Below, one piece after another: positions 23,767-34,808 of a stretch of 49,776 bases of DNA (position 1 is the stretch's first letter; every line of letters starts with the position of its first letter). The DNA lies in the NCBI GenBank assembly GCA_030740435.1, contig JASLXG010000059.1, positions 1-49,776 on the forward strand, in the 5' to 3' direction. The translations under genes and the position numbers were made by a program. The notes beneath the pieces were generated by a model that worked only from the letters and a program-made list of their open reading frames with translations, was not told the DNA's origin and did not search any database. This DNA is from Alphaproteobacteria bacterium. GTDB lineage: Bacteria; Pseudomonadota; Alphaproteobacteria; UBA2966.

Positions 23767-24865
23767 CGAAACGATCCGATCCGAAGCAGGTGAGGTTGCC
23801 GGGCAGCGGCTGGCCGGCGATCCAATCGGGGATCTCGAGGGCATGCACCGCGGCTAACGTCACGCCGCTGTGGCAGGCGGCCACGAAGGCCCCGGGATGC
23901 TTGGCCGATTCCTGATAGAGCGGAAAACCGTCCGGCGTCATGACGCGGAGCGCCGCCCAGGTGCGCACCACGCGCAAGTCGGAGATGAAGGGAAAGGCGA
24001 GGCGGGCGCGAAAGGCGATATCACGCGCGAGGTCGGGCCGGGTGCCGGTAACGAATCCCAGGTCGTCGGCGGTATAGCCCAGCATGAGGCTGCCCTCGCG
24101 GGTCTGGCGCACCAGGTTGGTGGGCATATGGAATCTCGGCGCGATGCGTTCGCTGACCAGCAACTGGCCGTGAGAGGGCACCAGCGGTGCATGGATGCCA
24201 AGCTGGGCGGCCATGCCTTGCGATCCCAAGCCGGCGGCGATTACGACTTTGTCCGAATTGACGACCTCGCGGGCAGTGGAGATGCGGAAACCGCTCCGCT
24301 TTGCCGGCTCGATCATGGCGACCTTTTGCTCCGCCCGGTATGCGCCGCCCCGGGCCAGGAACCCGGCATGCAGCGCTCGCAGCAACTTGAGGGGATTGGC
24401 GTGGCCGTCGTGGGGCGTGAGGCAGCCGCTCACCACCGTTTCGCCGAGGCCGGGGAGCCGCCCGGCGAGCTCCGGCCGGCCGAGGAATTCGTGATCATAG
24501 CCCGCGGCCCCCGCCTCTCGCGTCAGCCTCGCCATCAAGCCGCGATGGGCCGTGTCCTCGGCCTCCGAGAGACAGATGACCGCGATGCCGGATTGCTCGA
24601 AACCGACGTCGACGCCGGTGAGTTGCTTCAGTTCGTCGGCCAGGCCTTGCCAGAGCCCTGCCGAGTGCAGCGACCAGCGGGCGTACTCCGGCCGGCCGTC
24701 GCCCTTGCCCTGCACCGTCACCAGGCCGAAGTTGCCGCGCGAGGCCCTGAGCGCCACGTCGCCCTCGTCGAGGATCGTGGTCTTGAGGCCGCGCTTGGCC
24801 AGGCCGTAGGCGATGGCGCTGCCGACCAGGCCGCCGCCGATCACCGTGACATCGGGACCGCTCAC
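23747..24865 (-). CDS. FAD-dependent amino-acid oxidase/dehydrogenase (DAO family; HcnC/OoxB-like)
   Basis: A 372-residue DAO-type flavoprotein. A GTG start overlaps the permease stop (GTGA), and the Rossmann fold begins at once: VTVIGGGLVGSAIAYGLAKR followed by TTILDEGDVALRASRGNFG. Later motifs include SDKVVIAAGLGSQGMAAQLG, PLVPSHGQLLVSERI and the C-terminal ACHSGVTLAAVHALEIPDWI. The family oxidises the alpha-amine of D-amino acids, sarcosine, opines or hydroxyproline with FAD. With the [2Fe-2S] and FAD/NAD subunits downstream it completes an HcnABC-type enzyme, taking the place of the decayed homologue at 21630. It is intact and full-length. Confidence 0.88.
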   Translation of the reverse strand: MSGPDVTVIGGGLVGSAIAYGLAKRGLKTTILDEGDVALRASRGNFGLVTVQGKGDGRPEYARWSLHSAGLWQGLADELKQLTGVDVGFEQSGIAVICLSEAEDTAHRGLMARLTREAGAAGYDHEFLGRPELAGRLPGLGETVVSGCLTPHDGHANPLKLLRALHAGFLARGGAYRAEQKVAMIEPAKRSGFRISTAREVVNSDKVVIAAGLGSQGMAAQLGIHAPLVPSHGQLLVSERIAPRFHMPTNLVRQTREGSLMLGYTADDLGFVTGTRPDLARDIAFRARLAFPFISDLRVVRTWAALRVMTPDGFPLYQESAKHPGAFVAACHSGVTLAAVHALEIPDWIAGQPLPGNLTCFGSDRFDVQTAA

Positions 24866-25680
24866 GTCCGCCAACGCAAGAAATACCTCTCGGCCTTGCC
24901 GATCAGCCAGGCCACCGTCAGCCCCATGATGGAGAGCAGGGCGACCCCGGCGATCAACTGGTCCGTTGCCATCAGGCTGCCAGCCAGCAGGACGTAGGCG
25001 CCGACGCCGAATTCGGCGCCGATCATCTCGGCCGCCACGAGCAAAATTATGGCGATCGAGGCGGAGATGCGAAATCCCGCCAGGATGGCGGGGAGCGCGC
25101 CGGGCAAAACGATCTTGCGTACGATGGACCACCACGAGAGGCCGAAGGACTGGCCCATGCGGATCAGTGTGCGGTCGACGTTGTCGACGCCCGAGTAGGT
25201 GGCGATGACGGTAGGAAAAAAGGTCCCGAACAGGATGGTGGCGTTCTTGGAGCCCTCGTCGATGCCGAACCAGATGATGAAAAGCGGCAAAAGCGCGATC
25301 TTGGGGATGGGAAAGATGGCCGAAACCAGCGGCTGCAACGAAGCCCGGGCGAGGGAAAAGAGCGCAATCATCATGCCCACCGTGATGCCCAACAGGGTGC
25401 CGCTGGTCCAGCCGATGGCGAGACGTTGCAGCGAGGCACCGAGATGCTTCCATAGCAGGCCCGACGTGAGCAGTTGGCGAAAAGCCTCGAAGGCCTCGGA
25501 AGGTGCGGGCAGTACCAGCTGGCCGATCAGGCCAGTCTGCGAGCCGATCTCCCAAAACCCGATGACGCCCACGAAGACCAGGGGCGAGAGCAGCCCCAGC
25601 GGTACCGGCTGGAAGCCGCCGCCCCGAAAGCGCACCGGTTTGGCGGCCTCAGGCGGTAATTTCGTCACGGTGTCAGACAT
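24862..25680 (-). CDS. ABC transporter permease (SsuC/TauC/NitT type)
   Basis: A 272-residue inner-membrane permease starting MSDTVTKLPPEAAKPVRFRG. About six membrane segments follow, with the BPD permease motif around residue 180 (GLSWWSIVRKIVLPGALPAI; the EAA-loop G is in 'LPGALP'). This is typical of the COG0600 family that moves sulfonates, nitrate, pyrimidines or amino-acid-like compounds. Its 5' end overlaps the ATPase gene by 8 nt and its 3' end overlaps the FAD oxidase by 4 nt, so import and oxidation are encoded on one transcript. A broken copy of its last 40 codons lies at 30913. Confidence 0.92.
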   Translation of the reverse strand: MSDTVTKLPPEAAKPVRFRGGGFQPVPLGLLSPLVFVGVIGFWEIGSQTGLIGQLVLPAPSEAFEAFRQLLTSGLLWKHLGASLQRLAIGWTSGTLLGITVGMMIALFSLARASLQPLVSAIFPIPKIALLPLFIIWFGIDEGSKNATILFGTFFPTVIATYSGVDNVDRTLIRMGQSFGLSWWSIVRKIVLPGALPAILAGFRISASIAIILLVAAEMIGAEFGVGAYVLLAGSLMATDQLIAGVALLSIMGLTVAWLIGKAERYFLRWRT

Positions 25681-26440
25681 CGGCCAGTTCCCTATCTGCG
25701 GCCCGCGCTTCGTCGCGCAGCATTTGCCAAAGCCGGCGCTGGGTATCCTCGAGCTCGGCCTTGCCCACGGTGCGGGCGGCCAGCGGCAAGTCGATATCGA
25801 CGACCTCGCGGATGCGTCCGGGGCGGCGCGACAGCACGACGATGCGGTGGCCCAGCCGCACCGCCTCGGCCAGGTTGTGAGTGACATAGACGGCGGTGAA
25901 ATTTTCCCGCGTCCAGAGATCCACCAGATCGTCCATCAACAATTCGCGGGTCTGGCTGTCGAGCGCCGACAGCGGCTCGTCCATCAGCATGACGGCGGGG
26001 TTGACGCTCAGCGCCCGGGCGATGCCGACGCGCTGGCGCATGCCGCCCGAGAGCTGCCGGGGCAGCGCCTTTTTGAAATCGCTGAGCTTGGTGCGGCTGA
26101 GTACGTCCTCGACGATTGCCGCCTTCTGCGCCCGGCCCAGGCCGTGATCCTCGAGCACCAGGCTGACGTTGCCCTCGACGCTGCGCCAGGGCAACAGGGC
26201 AAAATCCTGGAAGATGTAGGTCAGCGGATTGAGCGAACTCGCCGGCGGCTCGCCGATCTGCAGAATGCGGCCGGCGCCGGGCAGCTCGAGACCGCCGATC
26301 AGCCGCAGCAGAGTCGACTTGCCGCAGCCCGAGGGGCCGATGATGCAGACGATCTCGCCGCTCTTGATGGTCAGCTCGAGGTCGTGCAGAACCTCCACGT
26401 CGCCATAGGAATGAGAGACGTGTTCGAGGCGAAGATCCAT
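25673..26440 (-). CDS. ABC transporter ATP-binding protein (SsuB/TauB type)
   Basis: A 255-residue nucleotide-binding subunit. Walker A (GPSGCGKSTLLRLIGGL), the Q-loop (TYIFQDFALLPWR), the ABC signature (LSGGMRQRVGIARALSVNP), Walker B (VMLMDEPLSALD) and the switch His (VYVTHNLAEAVRLGHRI) are all present. This is the COG1116 family that energises SsuC/TauC-type permeases. It sits between the binding protein and the permease, overlapping the latter by 8 nt. Confidence 0.95.
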   Translation of the reverse strand: MDLRLEHVSHSYGDVEVLHDLELTIKSGEIVCIIGPSGCGKSTLLRLIGGLELPGAGRILQIGEPPASSLNPLTYIFQDFALLPWRSVEGNVSLVLEDHGLGRAQKAAIVEDVLSRTKLSDFKKALPRQLSGGMRQRVGIARALSVNPAVMLMDEPLSALDSQTRELLMDDLVDLWTRENFTAVYVTHNLAEAVRLGHRIVVLSRRPGRIREVVDIDLPLAARTVGKAELEDTQRRLWQMLRDEARAADRELADV

Positions 26441-26460
26441 AGACCCCTTCTTGCCCGTGC

Positions 26461-27495
26461 TCAGAACGTCTCGACGTAGCTGGTGTCGACCAGCGTTTCG
26501 ATGGATATGCTGGCCGGCACTAAATTCTCGGACTTGAACCAGGCCAGTTGGTCCTTGACGTTGGTCAGGTTGAGCCGGGCATTCTGGTTGATGCGCATGG
26601 CGCCGTTACGGATCGAGGGCGCCGCTTTTTCGTAGGGCCGGCTGGCGTAAACGTACTTGTGAACCAGCTTGACCATGGCTTCGGCGGCCTCGGCACCGGC
26701 CGACTTGTCGACCAGGGCGGCGTTGAAATCGGCGGCGCCTTGCGAGAAGGCAGCGAGAAACCGCTTCACCAGGTCGCGCTTGTTGGCGGCGTTGTCGGCC
26801 GAGGTGAAGACGGTGGTCACCTGGTAGTCCGAGATATAGTCGGCCACCATGCCGATGGGCTTGACCGTGCCGCCCTTGGCCAGCGCCTTGGCGATGTGGG
26901 GCACGATGGACCAGGCATCGATCTGGCCCGACTTCAGGGCTCCGATGATGGCCCCGACCTTGTGCAAGGGCTTGAGCTTGATGTCCGAGGTGGCAAAGCC
27001 CTCCTTCTGGGCGATCTTGGCCGCCATGTAGTGGAACGAAGACCCGGTCTGGGTGATGCCGAAGCTGCGGCCCTTGAGCTTGGCCGGGCTGGTGATGCCA
27101 GCGTCATAGGCCGCTTTCGAGACCAGGATGATCTGGCCGTCGATGCCCTTCTCTTCCTGGAGCGCGCCGCCGACGATCTTGATGGCGCCCTTTTCGGCCA
27201 GGCGAATGAGGCCGCCGGAGATGGCGGTGACGCCGAAATCGACGTCGCCCGAGGCGATGGCCACGGCCATGGGCTGGGCCGCCTGGAAGAACTTGAACTC
27301 GACCTCCAGCCCGTGCTGCTTGAAATAGCCCCGTTCGAAAGCCACGAAACTGGCCGAATGGGAGGTGAAGCGCAAGGCGCCGACGGCGATCTTGTCGGCC
27401 GCGGCGGTGGTGCCCACAAAACTTGACAAAGCCGCGGCAACGATCAGGCCGGTAGCCGCCAGGCTGGCAATTTGTCTCTTGCTAACGGAAAGCAT
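26461..27495 (-). CDS. ABC transporter substrate-binding protein (SsuA/ThiY-like)
   Basis: A 344-residue periplasmic binding protein behind a strong GGGAGG site. A signal peptide (MLSVSKRQIASLAATGLIVA..., cleavage near TTAAADK) is followed by the NMT1/SsuA-like fold: FTSHSASFVAFERGYFKQHG, VAIASGDVDFGVTAISGGLI, GITQTGSSFHYMAAKIA and the domain crossover at about residue 190. The family binds small charged or polar molecules such as sulfonates, thiamine precursors or amino-acid derivatives. Its place directly after hutH suggests a histidine-related ligand. The ligand cannot be read from sequence alone. Confidence 0.9.
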   Translation of the reverse strand: MLSVSKRQIASLAATGLIVAAALSSFVGTTAAADKIAVGALRFTSHSASFVAFERGYFKQHGLEVEFKFFQAAQPMAVAIASGDVDFGVTAISGGLIRLAEKGAIKIVGGALQEEKGIDGQIILVSKAAYDAGITSPAKLKGRSFGITQTGSSFHYMAAKIAQKEGFATSDIKLKPLHKVGAIIGALKSGQIDAWSIVPHIAKALAKGGTVKPIGMVADYISDYQVTTVFTSADNAANKRDLVKRFLAAFSQGAADFNAALVDKSAGAEAAEAMVKLVHKYVYASRPYEKAAPSIRNGAMRINQNARLNLTNVKDQLAWFKSENLVPASISIETLVDTSYVETF

Positions 27496-27598
27496 GTTTT
27501 CCTCCCTTTGCTGCCGCGATGTTCGATATCGGCGCGGGTTCCAAGGCGTAGTGTTGGCCAGGCACGGGGCCGGGTCAATGGGCGGTTGCCGTGGCCGT

Positions 27599-29125
27599 TC
27601 AACTCAGGCGGCAGGCCACAACCAGATCGCGGCAAGGGCCGTTCTTGACGACTTCGTCCGCCACCCGGGCGATCTCGGGTGCCAGCCGGCGGTCGCTGGC
27701 GATGAAGGGCACGCGTTCGCGAACCGCTTGATAGGCCGGAAGCAGCGCCTCGCTGGTGACCAGCGGCGCGTGGAAATCGATGCCTTGGGCCGCCGCCATC
27801 AGCTCGATGGCGATGATGGTGGCGGCGTTGTCCACCATGTCGGCCAGGCGGCGGGCGGCAAACGTCGCCATGCTGACGTGGTCTTCCTGGTCGGCCGCCG
27901 TGGGAATGCTGTCGATGCCGGCGGGATGGGCCCGCGATTTGTTTTCGCTGGCCAGGGCCGCGGCGGCGATCTGCGGGGCCATGAAGCCCGAGTCGAGCCC
28001 GGGCTCGGCCACCAGGAAAGCCGGCAGGCCGCTCATGGCGGTGTTGGTCAAAAGGGCGATGCGTCGTTCCGCCAGGTTGCCGATCTCGGCAATTGCCAAA
28101 GCCAACGTGTCGGCCGCCAGGGCCACCGGTTGGGCGTGGAAATTACCGCCTGACAGCACCTCGCCCGAGGCGGCGAAGACCAGCGGATTGTCGCTGACGC
28201 CGTTAGCCTCGCGCTCCAGCAAGCCGGCGGCGAAGCGCATGGCATCGAGGCAGGAGCCCATGACTTGGGGCTGGCAGCGCAGCGAGTAGGGGTCCTGGAC
28301 CCGGTGACAGGTGAGGTGGGAGGCGCGAATGCCGCTGCCTGCCAGCAGGGTGCGCAGCGCCTCGGCCACGTCGGTCTGACCGATCTGTCCCCGCACCGCC
28401 TGGATGCGGGCATCGAAGGGCACGTCGCTGCCCAGCACGGCATCAACGCTGAGGGCACCGGCCACGATGGCGGCGGCGAAAACGTCATGGACGCCGAACA
28501 ATCCCACCAGCGCCAGCGCCGTCGAGACTTGCGTCCCGTTGAGCATGGCCAGGCCTTCTTTGGGGCCGAGCACGTAAGCGCCGATGCCGGCCGCAGCCAG
28601 GCCCTCGGCGGCCGGTGCGACGCGGCCCTCGATGCGCACCTCGCCCTCGCCGATAAGCGCCGCCGTCAGATGGGCCAGCGGCACCAGATCGCCCGAGGCA
28701 CCGACCGATCCCTTGCTCGGCACGCAAGGCAGGACATCGGCCGCGAGGAAGGCCAGCAACGCTTCCACCAGGCCCCGGGATACCCCGGAATGGCCGCGCC
28801 CCAGCGCCGCCAGCTTGAGCACCAGGATCAGCCGCACCACAGGGTCGGGCAGCAGTGGCCCGCTGCCCGCCGAATGGGAAAGCACCAGCCGGCGCTGCAA
28901 CTCGGCCAAGTCGTCGGCCCCGATGGCCTGGCTGGCCAAGGGGCCAAACCCCGTGTTGAGACCGTAGATCGTCTGCCCCGAGGCGATGACGTCGGCCACA
29001 GTCTGGTGCGCCGCTGCTATGGCGGACCAGGCGCTTTTCGGCATCTCCAGCGGGCCGGATCCCTGCATCAGCGCCCGGAGCTCGGCAAGGCGCAATTCGC
29101 CGGGAACCAGGGTGGTGGTTACCAC
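27599..29125 (-). CDS. hutH: histidine ammonia-lyase
   Basis: A 508-residue lyase starting at GTG. The Ala-Ser-Gly triad that cyclises into the MIO electrophile is in KGSVGASGDLVPLAHLTAAL. The active-site Tyr is in TIYGLNTGFGPLAS, and the C-terminal QEDHVSMATFAARRLADMV and GIDFHAP segments are characteristic of histidine rather than phenylalanine lyases. It removes ammonia from L-histidine to give urocanate in the cytoplasm. It lies 5 bp downstream of hutU and 103 bp upstream of the ABC binding-protein gene, all in one direction. The hutI and hutG genes for the next steps are not in the window. Confidence 0.95.
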   Translation of the reverse strand: MVTTTLVPGELRLAELRALMQGSGPLEMPKSAWSAIAAAHQTVADVIASGQTIYGLNTGFGPLASQAIGADDLAELQRRLVLSHSAGSGPLLPDPVVRLILVLKLAALGRGHSGVSRGLVEALLAFLAADVLPCVPSKGSVGASGDLVPLAHLTAALIGEGEVRIEGRVAPAAEGLAAAGIGAYVLGPKEGLAMLNGTQVSTALALVGLFGVHDVFAAAIVAGALSVDAVLGSDVPFDARIQAVRGQIGQTDVAEALRTLLAGSGIRASHLTCHRVQDPYSLRCQPQVMGSCLDAMRFAAGLLEREANGVSDNPLVFAASGEVLSGGNFHAQPVALAADTLALAIAEIGNLAERRIALLTNTAMSGLPAFLVAEPGLDSGFMAPQIAAAALASENKSRAHPAGIDSIPTAADQEDHVSMATFAARRLADMVDNAATIIAIELMAAAQGIDFHAPLVTSEALLPAYQAVRERVPFIASDRRLAPEIARVADEVVKNGPCRDLVVACRLS

Positions 29126-29130
29126 CGGCC

Positions 29131-30813
<1,683 letters not shown>

Positions 30814-30912
30814 AAGGCCCCCTTCGTGCCGCAGTCCTAGTCCCTAACCTAGCGCCCCCACCACCCCGCTTCCAGCCCCGCTTCTTTCGCTGTCCACGAG
30901 GCCGACGACCGC

Positions 30913-31044
30913 TCAGGACCGCCAACGCAGAAATTAGCGCTCGGCCATGCCGAACAGCCAGGCCACCACGAGCCCCATGACCGAGAGCAGCGCCACGCCT
31001 GCGATCAACTGGGCGGTTGCCCAGGTCGCTGCCGCTAAGCCTTC
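30913..31044 (-). pseudogene. remnant of the 3' end of an ABC permease gene
   Basis: The minus strand here reads ATAQLIAGVALLSVMGLVVA, then WLFGMAER-stop-FLRWRS-stop. It aligns with the C-terminus of the intact permease at 24862 (ATDQLIAGVALLSIMGLTVA, WLIGKAERYFLRWRT). The Tyr codon after AER has become TAA. No other part of the gene is present, because the 5' side is replaced by the upstream region of the plus-strand gene at 31074. The spacer 30814-30912 shows no other gene. Confidence 0.88.
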
Positions 31045-31073
31045 GTTAAGCGAAGTTGGGGCAGACTGGAGCC

Positions 31074-31487
31074 ATGAGAACGATAGCCGCACTTGCGATA
31101 TTTTTGTTGGCGCCCGCGCTGGCGCAGGCCGAGCAGAAAATCGTCATCAGCGAAAAGAATTGCCGCTACCTGGTGCGCCACACGCCCAGCGACGACGTGG
31201 CCTACAAGCCCGGCGTCGACGTGCGCGGCAAGCCCGTCAAGTCGGCCGATCTCGAGGGCGGCTATCAGCTCGATCTCCCAGAAGACTATTCCTTCGACAT
31301 CACCCACAAGGTTTTCGGCGCCCTCAAGCACAAGGCCGGCAAGCTGGGCGACAGCGCCATGACGCTGGGCCGGGTGACGGTGAGCCGGGGCGGCAGCGTC
31401 AAGTTCAACGGCAAGCGCCTCGGCCGCAAGGAAAAGCAGGCCGTGGCCGCCGCCTGCCGCGAGCGTAAGCCGAAAAAGAAGAAGTAG
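31074..31487 (+). CDS. periplasmic hypothetical protein
   Basis: A 137-residue exported protein: [19 protein letters not shown] is a signal peptide with likely cleavage before EQKIV. The mature part contains [40 protein letters not shown] and a Lys-rich C-terminus (RERKPKKKK). Two cysteines (NCRY and AACRER) could form a disulfide. I do not recognise a named family, but this layout, just ahead of proS, is seen often in alphaproteobacteria. GGAG precedes the ATG. A small hairpin CTTCG-TTAAG-CGAAG (31041-31055) lies in its leader. Confidence 0.75.
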   Translation: MRTIAALAIFLLAPALAQAEQKIVISEKNCRYLVRHTPSDDVAYKPGVDVRGKPVKSADLEGGYQLDLPEDYSFDITHKVFGALKHKAGKLGDSAMTLGRVTVSRGGSVKFNGKRLGRKEKQAVAAACRERKPKKKK

Positions 31488-31569
31488 CTGCCGTCGCGGT
31501 CGTTGCTATCGTCCCCCGCTTTTCCTAAAGTTTGGCCGGCCTGATATCGTCCCCTGGTCCGGAACCCCC

Positions 31570-32886
31570 ATGCGCCTATCGCAATACTTCCTGCCGACGC
31601 TCAAGGAGAACCCGAGCGAGGCCCAGATCGTTTCGCACCGGCTGATGCTGCGAGCCGGCATGGTGCGGCAATCGAGCGCCGGGATCTATTCCTGGCTGCC
31701 GCTGGGCTTTCGCGTGCTCAAGAAGATCGAAGCCATCGTGCGCCAGGAACAGGACCGGGCGGGCTGCCAGGAGCTCTTGATGCCGACCATCCAGCCGGCC
31801 GATCTGTGGCGCGAGAGCGGACGCTACGAGGATTATGGCCGCGAAATGCTGCGCATTACAGACCGCCATGAGCGCGACATGCTCTATGGCCCCACCAACG
31901 AGGAGCAGATCACCGACATCTTCCGCCAATCGGTGCGCAGCTACCGCGATCTGCCGCGCTTGCTCTACCACATCCAATGGAAGTTCCGCGACGAGGTCAG
32001 GCCGCGCTTCGGGGTCATGCGCGGCCGCGAGTTCCTGATGAAGGATTCCTATTCCTTCGACCTCGACTACGCCGGGGCCAAGCATTCCTACAACAAGATG
32101 TTTGTTTCCTATTTGCGCACCTTCGCCCGGCTCGGCCTGACAGCCATTCCCATGGCCGCCGACACCGGGCCCATCGGCGGCGACCTGAGCCACGAATTCA
32201 TCATCCTGGCCGATACCGGCGAAAGCGAGGTGCACTGCCACGCGGATTATTTGGATTTCGAACCCTTGGCCGCGGAGGTGGAATACGATTCGGACCTCGA
32301 GCCCTTCGTGGCCGAGCGCACGAAACTTTATGCCGCCACCGACGAAAAACACGACCCGGCCGCCTTCGAAGCGCAAGTGCCCGAGGCCAAACGCGTCAAC
32401 ACCCGCGGCATCGAGGTGGGGCATATCTTCTATTTCGGCAACAAATACTCGACCGCCATGGGCGCCACCGTGCAGGGCCCCGATGGCGAGGCCGTGGCCG
32501 TCGAGATGGGTTCCTACGGCATCGGCGTCTCGCGCCTGGTCGGTGCCATCATCGAAGCCAGCCACGACGAGGCCGGGATTATCTGGCCCCAAAGCGTGGC
32601 GCCCTTCGACGTCGGATTGGTCAACTTGAAGGCCGGCGACGCGGCCTGCGATGCCGCCTGTGCCGAGCTCGAGCAGAGCCTGTCCGGCCATTGCGAAGTG
32701 CTACTCGACGACACCGGCGAGCGCGCCGGGGCCAAGTTCGCCACCATGGACCTGATCGGCCTCCCGTGGCAGCTCGTGGTCGGGCCGCGGGGGCTCAAAT
32801 CCGGCACCGTCGAGCTCAAATCGCGGGCCACGGGCGAGCGTGAGGAGCTCTCGCCCGAATCGGCCCTGGCCCGCCTGACGGGATAA
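31570..32886 (+). CDS. proS: prolyl-tRNA synthetase
   Basis: A 438-residue class II aminoacyl-tRNA synthetase of the short alphaproteobacterial type, lacking the editing insertion of E. coli ProS (about 570 residues). Motif 1 is in the [20 protein letters not shown] region. Motif 2 reads [20 protein letters not shown] with DSYSFD, and motif 3 is [13 protein letters not shown]. The anticodon-binding domain occupies the last 100 residues. The next gene starts 4 bp after the stop, so they share a transcript. Confidence 0.97.
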   Translation: MRLSQYFLPTLKENPSEAQIVSHRLMLRAGMVRQSSAGIYSWLPLGFRVLKKIEAIVRQEQDRAGCQELLMPTIQPADLWRESGRYEDYGREMLRITDRHERDMLYGPTNEEQITDIFRQSVRSYRDLPRLLYHIQWKFRDEVRPRFGVMRGREFLMKDSYSFDLDYAGAKHSYNKMFVSYLRTFARLGLTAIPMAADTGPIGGDLSHEFIILADTGESEVHCHADYLDFEPLAAEVEYDSDLEPFVAERTKLYAATDEKHDPAAFEAQVPEAKRVNTRGIEVGHIFYFGNKYSTAMGATVQGPDGEAVAVEMGSYGIGVSRLVGAIIEASHDEAGIIWPQSVAPFDVGLVNLKAGDAACDAACAELEQSLSGHCEVLLDDTGERAGAKFATMDLIGLPWQLVVGPRGLKSGTVELKSRATGEREELSPESALARLTG

Positions 32887-32890
32887 CGGC

Positions 32891-34135
32891 ATGTTTTCCG
32901 CCTTCGAGTGGATGATAGCTGTGCGCTATCTGAGGCCGCGCCGCCAGGAGGGCTTCATTTCCGTCATTGCCGCCTTTTCGCTGCTCGGCACGGCGCTGGG
33001 GGTGGCCACGCTGATCGTCGTCATGGCGGTGATGAACGGCTTTCGGGTCGAGCTCCTCGACCGCATCCTGGGGCTGAATGGCCACATCGTGGTGCAGGAT
33101 GTCGAAGGCGGTGTGCGCAATTACGACGCGCTCTCCGACAAGCTGCGCCAAGTCGCGGGCGTGGTGGCGGTGACGCCGGTGCTCGAGGGCCAAGTCATGG
33201 CCATGGCCAAGAGTAACGCCAGCGGTGCCCTGGTGCGCGGCCTCAAGGCCGGTGACCTGCGCGCCCGCAGCGTCGTCGCCGGCAAGATCGTGGCCGGCTC
33301 GCTGAAGGATTTCGAGGGCCCCGACGCTGTCGTCGTGGGCAGCCGCCTGGCCCGCAAGCTGGGTCTCACCGTGGGCCGGCCCATCACCATCGTGGCGGCC
33401 AAGGGGCGTGCCAGTCCCATGGGCATGGTGCCGCGCATGCGGGCCTACCGCATCGTCGCCACCTTCGAAGTGGGCATGTACGAGTACGATTCGAGCTTCA
33501 TCTTCATGCCGCTGAAGGCGGCGCAAGTGTTCTTTCGCCGCGGCGCCAGCGTCAGCGGCATCGAGGTCATGGTCGAGGATCCCGACGACCTGGCGGCGGC
33601 CCGCCAGCGGCTCTTCGAAGCCGTGCCCGGCGGCCTCAGGCTCTATGACTGGCAGCAGGCCAATTCGCATTTCTTCACGGCGCTTCAGGTCGAGCGCAAC
33701 GTCATGTTCCTGATCCTCACCCTGATCATCATCGTCGCCGCCTTCAACATCATCTCCGGCCTCATCATGCTGGTGAAGGATAAGGGCAGCGACATCGCCA
33801 TCTTGCGCACCATGGGGGCGACGCGCGGCGCCATCATGCGCATCTTTTTGATCAGCGGCACCAGCATCGGCGTCAGCGGCACGCTGCTGGGCCTGGTGCT
33901 GGGGCTGCTGTTCGCCGACAACATCGACATCATCCGGGTTTGGTTCGAAGGCCTGACCGGGGCCGAGCTGTGGGCCGCCGAGATCCGCTTCCTGTCCAAC
34001 CTGCCGTCCCGCATCGACCCGACCGAGGTTTCGGCGGTGGCTGGCATGGGGCTCGGACTTTCCTTCCTGGCCACGCTTTATCCCTCGTGGCGGGCCTCGC
34101 GCATCGATCCGGTGGAGGCGCTGCGCTATGAGTGA
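32891..34135 (+). CDS. lipoprotein-releasing system permease, LolC/LolE family
   Basis: A 414-residue inner-membrane permease. The N-terminal [20 protein letters not shown] and [20 protein letters not shown] are signatures of the LolC/E family. A periplasmic MacB-like domain (residues about 50-270) and three C-terminal FtsX helices ([20 protein letters not shown], then a pair at 315-400) follow. With LolD it extracts lipoproteins from the inner membrane for LolA. Only one permease gene is present, so it probably works as a homodimer (LolF-like), as in many alphaproteobacteria. It overlaps lolD by 8 nt. Confidence 0.93.
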   Translation: MFSAFEWMIAVRYLRPRRQEGFISVIAAFSLLGTALGVATLIVVMAVMNGFRVELLDRILGLNGHIVVQDVEGGVRNYDALSDKLRQVAGVVAVTPVLEGQVMAMAKSNASGALVRGLKAGDLRARSVVAGKIVAGSLKDFEGPDAVVVGSRLARKLGLTVGRPITIVAAKGRASPMGMVPRMRAYRIVATFEVGMYEYDSSFIFMPLKAAQVFFRRGASVSGIEVMVEDPDDLAAARQRLFEAVPGGLRLYDWQQANSHFFTALQVERNVMFLILTLIIIVAAFNIISGLIMLVKDKGSDIAILRTMGATRGAIMRIFLISGTSIGVSGTLLGLVLGLLFADNIDIIRVWFEGLTGAELWAAEIRFLSNLPSRIDPTEVSAVAGMGLGLSFLATLYPSWRASRIDPVEALRYE

Positions 34136-34808
34136 CGTGGCCCTGGAATTGCGCCAAATCGAACGCACCTTCGTGCAGGGTGGCGTCGAGCTCATGGTCC
34201 TGCGCGGGGCTACTCTGGAACTGGCGGCCGGCGAGATCGTGGCGCTGCTCGGTCCTTCGGGTTCGGGCAAGTCGACGCTTCTGCACGTTGCCGGCCTGCT
34301 GGAACGCGCCGACGGCGGCGAGGTCTCTATCGCCGGCCGGGCCTGCAACGCCATGTCCGAGGGCGAACGCACGCTGACGCGGCGCCACCGACTGGGGTTC
34401 GTCTACCAGCATCATCATTTGTTGCCCGAATTTTCGGCCCTGGAAAACGTCGTGCTGCCGCAGATGGTGAACGGCCGCAGCCGCCGCCAGGCCCGCCAAC
34501 GGGCCGGGGAGCTGCTGGCCCGTTTTGGCCTTGCCGAGCGTCTGAGCCACCGCCCGGGGCGGCTTTCGGGGGGCGAGCAGCAGCGCGTCGCCATCGCCCG
34601 CGCCGTGGCCAATGAGCCGTCCGTGCTGCTGGCCGACGAGCCCACCGGCAATCTCGACCACGACACCGCCGACGGCGTCTTCGCGGAGCTTCAGGAAGAG
34701 GTTCGCAAGCGCGGCCTGGCCGCCCTGGTTGCCACCCACAACACCGACCTGGCGCGCCGCATGGACCGCGTGGTGACGCTACGCGAAGGAATATTGGAAA
34801 CGGCATGA
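34128..34808 (+). CDS. lolD: lipoprotein-releasing system ATP-binding protein
   Basis: A 226-residue ABC ATPase. Walker A ([20 protein letters not shown]), the Q-loop ([19 protein letters not shown]), signature ([19 protein letters not shown]) and Walker B ([17 protein letters not shown]) match LolD, including the [10 protein letters not shown] loop typical of it. It overlaps the permease gene upstream by 8 nt and the methyltransferase gene downstream by 4 nt (ATGA), so all three are co-translated. Confidence 0.95.
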   Translation: MSDVALELRQIERTFVQGGVELMVLRGATLELAAGEIVALLGPSGSGKSTLLHVAGLLERADGGEVSIAGRACNAMSEGERTLTRRHRLGFVYQHHHLLPEFSALENVVLPQMVNGRSRRQARQRAGELLARFGLAERLSHRPGRLSGGEQQRVAIARAVANEPSVLLADEPTGNLDHDTADGVFAELQEEVRKRGLAALVATHNTDLARRMDRVVTLREGILETA

